Source: an uncultured Clostridium sp. (lineage in GTDB: Bacteria; Bacillota; Clostridia; TANB77; CAG-508). From it: a DNA stretch of 64,000 nt. Position numbers and translations under genes: made by a program. The notes beneath the pieces were generated by a model. It was not told the origin of the DNA. It did not search any database and saw nothing but the letters and a program-made list of their open reading frames with translations. Positions 16,722 through 25,129 of this stretch are shown here, piece by piece (positions within the stretch are counted from its first letter, which is position 1; the number at the start of each line of letters is the position of its first letter). The stretch is taken from NCBI GenBank assembly GCA_900552555.1, contig URZW01000001.1:124001-188000 (forward strand), read 5' to 3'.

Positions 16722-18602
16722 ATGTCAGAATTATGGAGTCAATCATCAGAAGAAAAGAAAATTGCAGGTATTTATATTAGAGTAAGTACCGAAGATCAAG
16801 CACGAGAAGGATTTAGTTTAGGAGAACAAGAAGAAAAATTAAGACAATTATGCAAATATAAAGGCTTTGAAGTATTTAAAGTTTATAAAGATGCAGGAAT
16901 ATCTGCAAAAAATATGAAAAACAGACCTCAATTCCAGCAAATGATTGAAGATATGAAAAATGGATTAATTAATTATATAGTAGCTTATAAATTAGATAGA
17001 GTTACTCGTTCAGTTCGTGATTTAGAAGTTCTAATTAGTACTCTTGAAAAATATCAGTGCTATTTGATTTGTGACAGAGATGATGTAAATACTTCTACTG
17101 CAAATGGTCGTTTCTTTGTTAGAATGTTAACTGTTTTATCTCAATTAGAAATTGAAATAGTTAGTGAGAGAACAAAATTTGGTTTAAATGGTGCAATTAA
17201 GGCTGGTCATATACCATGTAAATGTCCTCTTGGTTATTATAGAGCACCAGATAAAACTTTAAAAATAGATAATACAACTAAAGATATTGTTTTAAGAATA
17301 TTTGAATTGTATTTAGAAGGCAAAAGCTATCAAACTATTGCAAATATTCTAAATCAAGAAAAGGTTTTATATCCACAAGTAAAGAAATGGATTGACTCTT
17401 CTGTTAATAGAATTATTAATAATAAAATATATATGGGCGATTATGAAAGATATAAAAATGATAATGACAAAGAAACTGAAATCTATATGGATGTTGTACC
17501 ACCTATTATAACAAGAGCTATGTGGGAAGAAGTTCAAAATCAAAAAGAAACAAATCAAAGAGCATATTGCAGAAATAGAGTTTATATATTCTTTCAAAAA
17601 CTTGTATGCCCTACTTGTGGTCATATAATGACTTGCAAAGGAACTGGTGGCAAGAAATCTAAATATATGTATTACTATTGTGATACTTGCAAATTGTACT
17701 ACAACGAAGATGAAATTGAAAACTGCTTAATTGATTATATTTTAGACTTAGTAGAATACGATTATCATGTTAAAAAATATTTCTACCCTATACTTGCTGA
17801 AAAGAAAGATGATGAAAGCAAGAAGATTGATGAAGAAATAAAGAAACTTTTGCAACAGAAAGACAGACTAAAAAAAGCATATATGAATGGTATTTTAGAA
17901 ATGGAAGATTTCTCTGAAGATTATAAACTAATTGAAGAAAAACTTTCTACACTAGAAAATAAAAGAATTGATGCATTAGACTTTGATAAAGAAAGTTATA
18001 ACCCACAACACTTAATGGCTCAAAGAGATATTGAAAGAGAAAAACTAACTGAACATGAAATGTATAAAGATGTCTTATTAAAACTATGGACTATGAAAAA
18101 TAAAGATGAGAAACAAAGCTTTATTTCTAAATTTATTGATACTGCTACTTTAAAGAAAAATAAAGACGGAAGTTTTGAAATAGAAAAAGTGAATTTTAGA
18201 AGTAGCTTTATTGAACAGATAGACAAGCTATATGACAAAGGAATTGTTGATGTTCCAACTATGATAGAGCGAGATGGAAAACTTGAAGATGCTAAAGTTA
18301 GTGTAAATATGAATAAAGAACAATTAGAGGATTATATAGGAACATTGAAAAAAGAATTAGATATTAACTATATGGATTTAGGAGAATATTACTTCCACGA
18401 TGATAAGATTGACGAAAATTATGATACTAAAACAGAAGTTGCAAAGATTAGAAATAGAGCTGTAGAATTTAAGATTAAGAAAAATCAAAAGATTATAAGA
18501 TTTGTAGCAATAAAACAATTTAAAAACTTCTTGGCAAAACCAGAAGGAAAATTACGCTTGGGTGTTGTTACCCACATTACTTCAAAGAAAAAGCATAAAT
18601 AA
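16722..18602 (+). CDS. Large serine recombinase 1
   Basis: A 626-residue site-specific recombinase. The catalytic serine is S22 in GIYIRVSTEDQAREG; the resolvase-type core covers about residues 14-155 (with VAYKLDRVTRSVRDL), then the recombinase DNA-binding domain (from GYYRAPDKTLKIDN) and a zinc beta ribbon with CPTCGHIM and CDTCKLYY. A coiled-coil region (about 395-440) mediates synapsis in this family. It inserts and excises the element between short attachment sites. The start at 16722 follows AAGGAGG; an upstream ATG at 16668 lacks a site. It is the first of two such enzymes in the element. Confidence 0.93.
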   Translation: MSELWSQSSEEKKIAGIYIRVSTEDQAREGFSLGEQEEKLRQLCKYKGFEVFKVYKDAGISAKNMKNRPQFQQMIEDMKNGLINYIVAYKLDRVTRSVRDLEVLISTLEKYQCYLICDRDDVNTSTANGRFFVRMLTVLSQLEIEIVSERTKFGLNGAIKAGHIPCKCPLGYYRAPDKTLKIDNTTKDIVLRIFELYLEGKSYQTIANILNQEKVLYPQVKKWIDSSVNRIINNKIYMGDYERYKNDNDKETEIYMDVVPPIITRAMWEEVQNQKETNQRAYCRNRVYIFFQKLVCPTCGHIMTCKGTGGKKSKYMYYYCDTCKLYYNEDEIENCLIDYILDLVEYDYHVKKYFYPILAEKKDDESKKIDEEIKKLLQQKDRLKKAYMNGILEMEDFSEDYKLIEEKLSTLENKRIDALDFDKESYNPQHLMAQRDIEREKLTEHEMYKDVLLKLWTMKNKDEKQSFISKFIDTATLKKNKDGSFEIEKVNFRSSFIEQIDKLYDKGIVDVPTMIERDGKLEDAKVSVNMNKEQLEDYIGTLKKELDINYMDLGEYYFHDDKIDENYDTKTEVAKIRNRAVEFKIKKNQKIIRFVAIKQFKNFLAKPEGKLRLGVVTHITSKKKHK

Positions 18603-18790
18603 TTGTTGCAGGAATACCACTTATCTTTTCTATGCAACAATTAAATTAACGTGGCACGTTTTGTTTTTACTTTAGTAAAAATGAAAGTGGCGATAGTTAA
18701 TTTATGCCTCGCAGAGCCCCCGAGTTATGATAGTATGTCATAACTCATAGGGGGTTAGGACTTATGACAAGTCAAAGTCCTATGCTACGA
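18603..18790. other. Putative oriT region upstream of the MobV relaxase
   Basis: Nested inverted repeats fill the gap: ATTGTTGCA/TGCAACAAT (18604-18643), TAAATTAAC/GTTAATTTA (about 18643-18704), and a strong hairpin GAGTTATGA/TCATAACTC (18722-18746) flanked by CCCCC (18717-18721) and GGGGG (18750-18754). A last stem TAGGACT/AGTCCTA follows at 18756-18782. Placement just before a MobV gene is where the transfer origin lies in related elements. The nick site cannot be assigned by eye. Confidence 0.6.
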
Positions 18791-18814
18791 AGAAATTTCA
18801 AAGGAGGTGCTTTT

Positions 18815-20203
18815 ATGGAACAACAATTAGCTTATTCATTTCATTTAGGAAGTGATAAAAACAAAAGTAAATCAGCAAAAAAAGTTGCTAAAGGAAATGT
18901 ATCTGGCACTACCTCTCTATCAAATAATGCTATTCAAAATGCAAATACTTTATCAAAAGTAAATAAGCATAATTTAAGAGATTATGATAATGAAAAAGAT
19001 TTGATTAGAGTCATTCGTGGTACAAATGATATTGTAAATGATGTAAAGGATTTATATTTAGAAGAGTTTGAAGAAGCTCGAATTGAGTACAACAACAAAC
19101 AGACTAGAAATGATAGAAAAATAGAAAACTATTTTATGAAAATAAATGAATCTCAAAATGACCTTGCTTGTGAAATTATAGTTGAACTTGGAGATATGGA
19201 CTTTTGGAAAGATAAAGACAAACAATACAGACTAAAAATGATTGATGTATATAATGAACAAGTAAATGATTTGCTTAAAATATTGCCAACTTTTAAAATA
19301 GCAAATGCAACAATACATTTTGATGAAACATCTCCTCATATGCACATTGTAGGTGTACCGATAATAGAAAATTGTACTAGAGGAATGAAAAAACAAGTTG
19401 GAAAATCACAACTATTTACAAAGGAATCATTAACTAAAATTCAAGATAAAATGAGAACTGCTTGTATAAAGTCTTTTAATAAATTTTATGATATGGATAT
19501 TAAACTAAAAGAGAAACAAAAAGGTAGAAATCAAGATATAAATGTTAAAGATATGATTAATTATACAAATATAAAAAAACAACTTGCTGAAAAAGAGAAA
19601 AAACTTGATAAAGCTAATAAACAAACTAACAAACTGGACAATACAACAAAAGATATAAATCAAATATTAGATAATCTAAAACCTGCTAAGTTTAATAAAA
19701 ATAATATGGTTATTTCAAACGAGGATATTGAGAAAATCAAAAACTTTACTAAAGATGTAAAAGATACTACTAAAACAATTAGAAGTGTTAATGACTTAAA
19801 TATAGCTATTAGAGATTTTGAACATAGTGCTTTTGAAATAGAAAAGGAAAATCGTTCACTTGAATATCAAATAGAAGAAAAAGATAAAGAAATTTATAAT
19901 TTAAAAGGTGAATTATCTGCTAAAGATAAAATTATTAACAAATTACAAGAGGAAAAAGAAAGTATAAAGGCTCAATTACACAAATTCAAAGAATTTTGGC
20001 ATAGTATTATGGGGCATTTTCACAAAAGAATTTGTTATGACAAAGATAATAACTATAAAATTGTTAGTGATGACCTATATAAAAATGGAATATTTACTGA
20101 TGATGAAAATGAAATTGCAAATAACATAGCTAGAAAAGTAAAGTCAAAAAATGAGATTAATAGAGATAAAAATAATAGAAAGAAATACGATACAAGATTT
20201 TAA
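18815..20203 (+). CDS. MobV (Pre/Mob) family relaxase
   Basis: A 462-residue relaxase that nicks the element at oriT and pilots the strand during mobilisation by a helper plasmid or ICE. The metal-binding signature HFDETSPHMH (about residues 168-177) is the MobV motif III; the N-terminal segment LAYSFHLGSDKNKSKSAKK is the family's opening. The C-terminal half is coiled-coil (about 255-410, rich in KEKKLDKANKQTNK-type heptads). The start at 18815 follows AAAGGAGG; a longer frame from 18764 would overlap the oriT hairpin. Comparable to TnpZ of Tn4451. Confidence 0.92.
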   Translation: MEQQLAYSFHLGSDKNKSKSAKKVAKGNVSGTTSLSNNAIQNANTLSKVNKHNLRDYDNEKDLIRVIRGTNDIVNDVKDLYLEEFEEARIEYNNKQTRNDRKIENYFMKINESQNDLACEIIVELGDMDFWKDKDKQYRLKMIDVYNEQVNDLLKILPTFKIANATIHFDETSPHMHIVGVPIIENCTRGMKKQVGKSQLFTKESLTKIQDKMRTACIKSFNKFYDMDIKLKEKQKGRNQDINVKDMINYTNIKKQLAEKEKKLDKANKQTNKLDNTTKDINQILDNLKPAKFNKNNMVISNEDIEKIKNFTKDVKDTTKTIRSVNDLNIAIRDFEHSAFEIEKENRSLEYQIEEKDKEIYNLKGELSAKDKIINKLQEEKESIKAQLHKFKEFWHSIMGHFHKRICYDKDNNYKIVSDDLYKNGIFTDDENEIANNIARKVKSKNEINRDKNNRKKYDTRF

Positions 20204-20221
20204 TATGGAGGTAATTAGAAT

Positions 20222-20518
20222 ATGGAAAATGAAAAGGTTGAATATTTAATAAATATGATAAATGATATGGATATAAAAGATAAATTAAGATTAGCAATAT
20301 GTATGAGCCAAAGCAAATGGTCTGGACTTATTTATAACACTAAAGAAAACTATGAAAAATTTCATGCAATGCTAAAAGAAGTTGATGAAGAATATAGAAC
20401 AACTTTAATAAACTTTGCAAAATATAAACTTGTAATGTTTGCAATGGCTAAACTTATGGAAATGGAAACTACTGAACAAAATAAAGTGGCATTATATTTG
20501 TTTAACCATATTACTTAA
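20222..20518 (+). CDS. Hypothetical element-encoded helical protein
   Basis: A 98-residue, mostly helical protein beginning 18 bases after the relaxase stop, with its own GGAGG site 9 bases from the ATG, so it belongs to the relaxase operon. No family is recognised. It has no membrane segment; the segment MIKD-like acidic helices at the N-terminus (INMINDMDIKDKLRLAICMS) and a Met/Lys-rich C-terminus (FAMAKLMEMETTEQNK) are the visible features. It may be a mobilisation accessory factor, by position only. Confidence 0.6.
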   Translation: MENEKVEYLINMINDMDIKDKLRLAICMSQSKWSGLIYNTKENYEKFHAMLKEVDEEYRTTLINFAKYKLVMFAMAKLMEMETTEQNKVALYLFNHIT

Positions 20519-20541
20519 AACGAAAAAGTTACCATAATATA

Positions 20542-20570
20542 TTGAAAAATATAGAAAGATATATTATAAT
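20542..20570 (+). promoter_or_regulatory. Sigma-A promoter of the 55-residue peptide gene
   Basis: TTGAAA (20542-20547) and a perfect TATAAT (20565-20570) are separated by exactly 17 bases. A leader hairpin (GCTAACTATT/AATAGTATAGC) follows before the peptide gene. Confidence 0.75.
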
Positions 20571-20654
20571 ATATATATGCTAACTATTGAATTTCTAAAT
20601 AGTATAGCAACTAGTAGAACATAAGTTTAATAACATTTAGAAAGGGGTATAATT

Positions 20655-20822
20655 ATGACAAACGAAGTTAGTAAGGAAATGCTTATTAAGGATGCTGCTG
20701 GAAATTTTAGACTTCCTGAATTGTCTGATGAGACAGCTACATCTCAGGTAACAATTGACAGTGAATCGCCTTATAAAGATGCATCTGGCGTTGTCAGATT
20801 TCCAGAAATTCCCGAAAAGTAA
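20655..20822 (+). CDS. 55-residue peptide with an internal repeat
   Basis: A small protein with an AAAGGGG site 8 bases before the ATG, a consensus promoter at 20542-20570 and a strong terminator at 20843-20868, so it forms its own transcript inside the element. Two segments look duplicated: KDAAGNFRLPEL (about 12-23) and KDASGVVRFPEIP (about 41-53), separated by a Thr/Ser-rich linker. There is no cysteine, no signal peptide and no membrane segment. I recognise no family. Possibilities are a regulatory or signalling peptide, or a ribosomally made peptide precursor whose processing enzymes are encoded elsewhere; none is nearby. Confidence 0.65.
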   Translation: MTNEVSKEMLIKDAAGNFRLPELSDETATSQVTIDSESPYKDASGVVRFPEIPEK

Positions 20823-20842
20823 TAGTTCAATCACAGACATTT

Positions 20843-20868
20843 GAGCCGTTTTCTTTTGAAAACGGCTC
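20843..20868 (+). terminator. Strong terminator after the peptide gene
   Basis: GAGCCGTTTTC and GAAAACGGCTC form a perfect 11-bp stem with a TTTT loop, followed by a pyrimidine-rich tract. Confidence 0.85.
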
Positions 20869-20949
20869 TACCCTTTTATAAAAAAATTTTTTATATTGAT
20901 AAATGTTGAAATTTATGTTAAAGTATAATCAAATAAATCGAATTATATA

Positions 20950-21050
20950 AAAAGAGCATTACTTCCCAGATATATTTTTTCGCATACCTGCTCCGTAATC
21001 GCTCCATTTGAAATCAACTTACGGACTTAAAAGTTCGTAAGTTTTTATTT
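20950..21050 (+). promoter_or_regulatory. Structured leader RNA with terminator (copy A)
   Basis: GAGCATTAC (20954-20962) can pair with GTAAT-c-GCTC (20995-21004), enclosing about 30 bases. Then follows an intrinsic terminator, AACTTACG/CGTAAGTT with an inner ACTT/AAGT stem (21016-21043), and TTTTTATTTT. It precedes the gene at 21098 and looks like an attenuator or riboswitch-like leader. The closing motif TAATCGCTCCAT and the terminator tail recur in copy B at 25130-25230. Confidence 0.55.
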
Positions 21051-21097
21051 TATATAAAACTTTAAAAGTTCTCTTTCTAGAAAGGAGGACTTTTTTC

Positions 21098-21376
21098 ATG
21101 TTTGAATTTAAAGTAATTGAAAATCTAAAACCTAATAAAGATTTAACTGGCATTTTAAAAGACTTTAAATATACAGTTAAATTAGGACAGATTAAAACTA
21201 TCTTGCACACCAACCTACAAGTAGTAATACCTACTGAATACCAAGTTACATATCCTACTATTCTTACAATACTAGAATACAAAGTTAATGAAATATCAAA
21301 TAAGCCTTTTTATATTAAAGAACATAATCAAAAGTATAATTTTAAAGAAATTACACAATTTTTGAAAAAGTTTTAA
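21098..21376 (+). CDS. Hypothetical element-encoded protein
   Basis: A 92-residue cytosolic protein with an AAAGGAGG site 9 bases upstream of the ATG. It begins MFEFKVIENLKPNKDLTGIL and is rich in Ile, Lys and Thr with no recognised family, signal peptide or membrane segment. It lies between a leader with a terminator (20950-21050) and the second serine recombinase, 87 bases away, so expression of both may depend on read-through of that terminator. A role in regulating recombination is possible by position alone. Confidence 0.6.
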   Translation: MFEFKVIENLKPNKDLTGILKDFKYTVKLGQIKTILHTNLQVVIPTEYQVTYPTILTILEYKVNEISNKPFYIKEHNQKYNFKEITQFLKKF

Positions 21377-21463
21377 TTTTAGACTATACATTTTGCTTAT
21401 TTGTGAGGAAACATATGAGAAGTATTTTAATATTTCTCGAAATTTAGTGAAAGGAGGAAAACT

Positions 21464-23254
21464 ATGAGATGTGGTGTTTATGTAAGAGTATCTACTGATG
21501 ACCAAAGAGATAATGGTTATTCTATTGATTCACAACTTAGAATGATTAAAGAATATTGTGAAAAGAATGAATATGATATTGTTGATGTTTATAATGATGC
21601 TGGACATTCTGGAAAAGATTTAATGAGACCTGAAATGCAAAGATTATTAAAAGATATTAAATCTAAAAAGATTGATAAATTAGTTGCAATTAAAGTTGAT
21701 AGACTTACTCGTAATAATTATGATGGTTTTTGGCTACTTAATTATTGTGAGGAACATGATGTAAAAATAGAACTAATACTCGAACCTTATGATGTATCTA
21801 CTGCTAATGGTGAAATGATTTTTGGAATGAATTTAGTATTTGGTCAAAGAGAAAAAAAAGAGATTGGAGCAAGAACTAAACGTGCTATGGAAGAAATGGC
21901 ATTGGAACGTATTCATCCTAGTAAAGCACCTTATGGCTATATTAGAAATAAGGAAACTGGTCATTTAGAAGTAGAACCTATTGAAGCAGAAGTTGTAAAA
22001 GAAATATTTGAATTATGCAAACAAGGCAATTCTACAAGAAGTATTGCTACTATTATGAAAGATAATAATGCGTATCTAAAACAAGGAAAATGGAAATCTG
22101 ATAGAGTTTATAAAATACTTACTAATTCTATTTATATTGGTATCTTTGAATATGGAAAGTACAAAAGAAAATCACAAGATATTTTAAGAGTTGAAAATTA
22201 TTGTGAACCAATTATTGATGAAGTAACATGGAATGCTACTAGAAATGTTTTAGTAAAAAACAAACATTCTAACTATGGAGAATATATTCATTTGTTTTCT
22301 GGTTTAGTAAAATGCCCTATTTGTGGTGAGATAATGTCATCATCAGAATCTTTTAAATATCCTAAAGGAAAGCAAAAAGTTTATTACCATTTAAGATGTA
22401 AAAATCATAATTGTAGTGGATTTGGACTTCATTATAATACTGAAAAAATAGAAACAAAATTAAAGCAAATATTAGAAGAATTAACACTATTTATGCTTTC
22501 TATGGATAATGAAATTATAACTTGTAATTCTACCAAAAGTGATGATGTAAAAGATATAGAAAAAGCAATCGAAAAATTAAAATTACAGGAAAAAAGATTA
22601 GTAGATTTATATTTAAGTTCTAATTTAGATGTCGAAACAATCAATCATAAAAATGATGTTATCAAAAAGGAAATTGATAAACTAAATCAAAAGAAAGTAA
22701 GACTTGATCCAGATAATAATTCTAAGGAATATACAATAGAACTTGTTAAAAAATTAGATTGTACTGAGAAAAATAACACTTTATTTTTTACTAATATTAA
22801 AAATATTGGATTTACTTTTTTTTATGATTTGTTATCAAGAAAAGCTAAAAGAGATATGATTCATAGATTGATATCTATGATAGAAATTAAACGTGATAAA
22901 AACTACAATATTGATATTAAAGATATAAAATTCACAGATGAATTTATAACTAAAAGCAGTAAAGAATACTTAAAATATCTTAATAATATTATGAATGACA
23001 ATAATATTGGAATTAAATTTCATAAAGAAATTGATGAAATTGAGTTAAAAAATATGGAATCGAATTATGATATTTTATCAATTATGAAGATGGAAAACAA
23101 AGAATATTCTAATAAATTTTTAGAAGAATTTATTACTAAATCACAAGAACATTTATATATAGATGGCATTGTCAGTTGTCCATATACTGAGAAAAATGTT
23201 ATTAAAGATATTTTAATATTAGTGCCAAAAAATGAATTGATTAACACTATTTAA
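21464..23254 (+). CDS. Large serine recombinase 2 (TnpX-like)
   Basis: A 596-residue serine recombinase. The catalytic serine is S10 in CGVYVRVSTDDQRDNGYS; the core contains VAIKVDRLTRNNYDG, the recombinase domain follows (from APYGYIRNKETGHLEVEP), and the zinc ribbon has CPICGEIM and CKNHNC. Its sequence differs widely from recombinase 1, so it is not a recent duplicate. It is next to tnpV, the same neighbour that TnpX has in Tn4451, suggesting this is the ancestral recombinase of the element. The start follows AAAGGAGG. Confidence 0.93.
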   Translation: MRCGVYVRVSTDDQRDNGYSIDSQLRMIKEYCEKNEYDIVDVYNDAGHSGKDLMRPEMQRLLKDIKSKKIDKLVAIKVDRLTRNNYDGFWLLNYCEEHDVKIELILEPYDVSTANGEMIFGMNLVFGQREKKEIGARTKRAMEEMALERIHPSKAPYGYIRNKETGHLEVEPIEAEVVKEIFELCKQGNSTRSIATIMKDNNAYLKQGKWKSDRVYKILTNSIYIGIFEYGKYKRKSQDILRVENYCEPIIDEVTWNATRNVLVKNKHSNYGEYIHLFSGLVKCPICGEIMSSSESFKYPKGKQKVYYHLRCKNHNCSGFGLHYNTEKIETKLKQILEELTLFMLSMDNEIITCNSTKSDDVKDIEKAIEKLKLQEKRLVDLYLSSNLDVETINHKNDVIKKEIDKLNQKKVRLDPDNNSKEYTIELVKKLDCTEKNNTLFFTNIKNIGFTFFYDLLSRKAKRDMIHRLISMIEIKRDKNYNIDIKDIKFTDEFITKSSKEYLKYLNNIMNDNNIGIKFHKEIDEIELKNMESNYDILSIMKMENKEYSNKFLEEFITKSQEHLYIDGIVSCPYTEKNVIKDILILVPKNELINTI

Positions 23255-23274
23255 AGAAGAAAGGAATGATAAAA

Positions 23275-23631
23275 ATGAAAGTTACTTATACAAGAAATGG
23301 AGATTATTTATTACCAGATTTATATTTAGAAAAAGGCGAAAATTATGGAAGACTTGGAAAATATGGAATATTAAGATTACACTTTATTGCACAAAACAAG
23401 CAAGCACTTTATGAGACATTATTGATGACAAATAAATTAACTCATCACCTTCTTTTAGAAAGTAGATCTTGTGAGAATTATTATAAAGAACTAATGGAAA
23501 ATTATATTAAGAATGATGAAAGACTGTCTGAAAAAAACAAAGAATTAAATCCATTGGAATGGACAAAATTGATGAACAACTATAAAAATACAGCAGAAGA
23601 AATTGTCTTAAATGAATATGTTTTTATATAA
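23275..23631 (+). CDS. tnpV: TnpV family transposon protein
   Basis: A 118-residue protein matching TnpV of the Tn4451 family: the opening KVTYTRNGDYLLPDLYL, the middle GRLGKYGILRLHFI, and the end LMNNYKNTAEEIVLNEYVFI are its recognisable blocks. The function of TnpV is not established; it always accompanies the element's recombinase. The ATG at 23275 is preferred over one at 23266 because the AAAGG site is then 10 rather than 2 bases away. It starts 20 bases after recombinase 2 and is followed by a terminator. Confidence 0.85.
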   Translation: MKVTYTRNGDYLLPDLYLEKGENYGRLGKYGILRLHFIAQNKQALYETLLMTNKLTHHLLLESRSCENYYKELMENYIKNDERLSEKNKELNPLEWTKLMNNYKNTAEEIVLNEYVFI

Positions 23632-23640
23632 ATAATCTTC

Positions 23641-23683
23641 AAAAAGAGGAAAAAATTATCAAAATAATTTAATCCTCTTTTTA
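23641..23683 (+). terminator. Terminator at the right end of the mobile element operon
   Basis: AAAAAGAGGA pairs with TCCTCTTTTT, with a T tract downstream. It lies 10 bases after the tnpV stop. Confidence 0.8.
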
Positions 23684-23731
23684 TATATTTTTAAATCTGG
23701 GAGTAAAACTTGTGTCTAGCAAGCACTGAAT

Positions 23732-24427
23732 TTATACTCCCGCATAAATTCTATTATGGGAATTCCCAGACCCTTTGCTAAAAAAAGTTTTAATAAAATT
23801 ATTAAAAAATATGATATCACCCATTTTTTCTGGATGCCATTGAACAGCAATAATATTTCCATTTTCTATTGCCTCAATTGTTCCATCTTCAGCAATTGCA
23901 GATGCTATAAAATTATTTGCTAATTTTTTAATAGATTGTTTATGAAATGAATTTACTTCAATACATTCTTCTATATTGTATGTATTACTTAAAAAAGTTT
24001 GTTTTTTTATTTTTATTGTATGTAATGCATCTTTCAAATTATGATTTTCTATTTTTTGGTTTAAGCTACCTCCAAAACAAACATTTATAGATTGAAGTCC
24101 TCCACAAATTCCTAAAATTGGTTTATTTGCACTTGAAAATAATTCAATTGCTGCTTTATCTAATTTAAATTCATCAATATCATAATTTTTTTCTTGAATG
24201 GGTTCTTCATTATAATAATGTGGTGGAATATCGATACAACTTCCTGTTACAATAAGTCCATCGCATATCTCACATACTTTTTCTAAATTTTTATCTGAAA
24301 CAATTGGAAATAATAATATATTTAACTTGTCAAATATATCTTTATAATGTTTAGTTAAATAATATCTGTAGTTAAAAGGTTCTTCTTCCTTTACATTTTC
24401 AAATCTCTCAATTATTGCTAATATCAT
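23732..24427 (-). CDS. Class I glutamine amidotransferase / gamma-glutamyl hydrolase family (peptidase C26)
   Basis: A 231-residue single-domain amidotransferase-fold hydrolase resembling PuuD. The nucleophile elbow is GICGGLQ (about residues 110-116; family members usually have GICRG), and the catalytic His-Glu is in WHPEKM. Relatives remove glutamate from gamma-glutamyl compounds. The start at 24427 has an AAAGGAG site and overlaps the 3' end of the frameshifted HAD gene, so the two were an operon. The last residues (GSGNSHNRIYAGV) are polar and extend past the family's usual end into a hairpin next to the mobile element, perhaps altered by its insertion (inference). Substrate unknown. Confidence 0.8.
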   Translation of the reverse strand: MILAIIERFENVKEEEPFNYRYYLTKHYKDIFDKLNILLFPIVSDKNLEKVCEICDGLIVTGSCIDIPPHYYNEEPIQEKNYDIDEFKLDKAAIELFSSANKPILGICGGLQSINVCFGGSLNQKIENHNLKDALHTIKIKKQTFLSNTYNIEECIEVNSFHKQSIKKLANNFIASAIAEDGTIEAIENGNIIAVQWHPEKMGDIIFFNNFIKTFFSKGSGNSHNRIYAGV

Positions 24428-25026
24428 TTTTATACTCCTTTATATTTCTAATTTTATAGTATATATCATACCAACTATATGCTCTTGTTATATTATCAAA
24501 TTCAAAATTTCTATTATATGGATAATCAAATATTATTATATTAGTTTTGCCAATTAATTTTCTTAAATTATTTGGATCATCTTCAATCATAATATCTATA
24601 AAATTATTTTGGCAATATTCCCCTTTGTTTTTTACATCAAAAACAATTTTATCATAATAAATATTATTATCCTTTAACCATTTTTTTGTAATACTTTTCT
24701 ACTTCTTTCTTTAGAGAATTAGAAAACCATTCATCATTATTTCTTCTGGCTGTAATTATATATATTTCGTTACCTTCATTTTTAAGTTTTTTTATAACTT
24801 CAGCTGAGTGTTTCTTTGCTGGTAATGTAATAACTAAATCTTTTCTATATTTATTCCAAAATTTATGTGCTATATCTTCTCCCCATAAAAACATATCTGT
24901 AGTATCTATTACATTTATATTTTCTAATTTATATTTACCTAATTCATTGCAAAATTTAGTTCCATAATCTATACAAAAATTATACTGTGAATTTAAAACA
25001 CCATCAATATCTATTCCTATTTTCAT
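24408..25026 (-). pseudogene. HAD-superfamily 5'-nucleotidase-like gene, split by a frameshift
   Basis: The first frame (start 25026 behind GGAGG) gives MKIGIDIDGVLNSQYNF, the DxDG motif I of HAD phosphatases, and motif II in EIYIITAR; it ends at 24667. The other half, IVFDVKNKGEYCQNNF then MIEDDPNNLRKLIG with the acidic motif IV, continues in another frame to 24408. The break is at a run of seven A on the coding strand (24681-24687); with six A the protein would read straight through as YYKKWLKDNN, about 205 residues. It resembles 5'(3')-deoxyribonucleotidases. It may be a true mutation, homopolymer phase variation or a sequencing error. Confidence 0.75.
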
Positions 25027-25057
25027 TTATTCCTCCAAAAGTTATAATCTAATAAAA

Positions 25058-25086
25058 ATTATACTATAAAATAATAAGACTGTCAA
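25058..25086 (-). promoter_or_regulatory. Consensus sigma-A promoter of the HAD/amidotransferase operon
   Basis: On the minus strand TTGACA (25086-25081) and TATAAT (25063-25058) match the consensus exactly with a 17-base spacer. Confidence 0.85.
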
Positions 25087-25123
25087 TCCTCCCATTGAAA
25101 TTTAATAATAATTCATATATAAT
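25061..25123. repeat. Divergent promoter region, copy 1 (copy 2 at 27061-27133)
   Basis: Both copies share TATACTATAAAATAA and, about 35 bases later, AATTTAATAA(T/C)AATTCATATATAAT. The second copy precedes the small membrane protein gene at 26863-27027. The similarity suggests duplication of a promoter segment within the accessory region. Confidence 0.5.
25095..25123 (+). promoter_or_regulatory. Plus-strand promoter of a candidate small RNA
   Basis: TTGAAA (25095-25100) and TATAAT (25118-25123) are 17 bases apart, divergent from the HAD promoter. No coding frame follows; copy B of the structured RNA does. Confidence 0.7.
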
Positions 25124-25129
25124 ATTTTT

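Larger units (their letters stand above)
16336..23683 (+). mobile_element. Tn4451-like integrative mobilizable element with two large serine recombinases
   Basis: All genes here run on the plus strand: an unknown 90-residue protein, a large serine recombinase, an oriT-like region, a MobV relaxase, small unknowns, a 55-residue peptide gene, a second large serine recombinase and TnpV. Recombinase, TnpV and a TnpZ/MobV relaxase are the hallmarks of the Tn4451/Tn4453 family. No conjugation (type IV secretion) genes are present, so it would need a helper for transfer. No antibiotic-resistance cargo is seen. The exact ends are unknown; gene limits are given. Left end should lie in 16160-16335 and right end in about 23684-23760. 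Confidence 0.85.
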
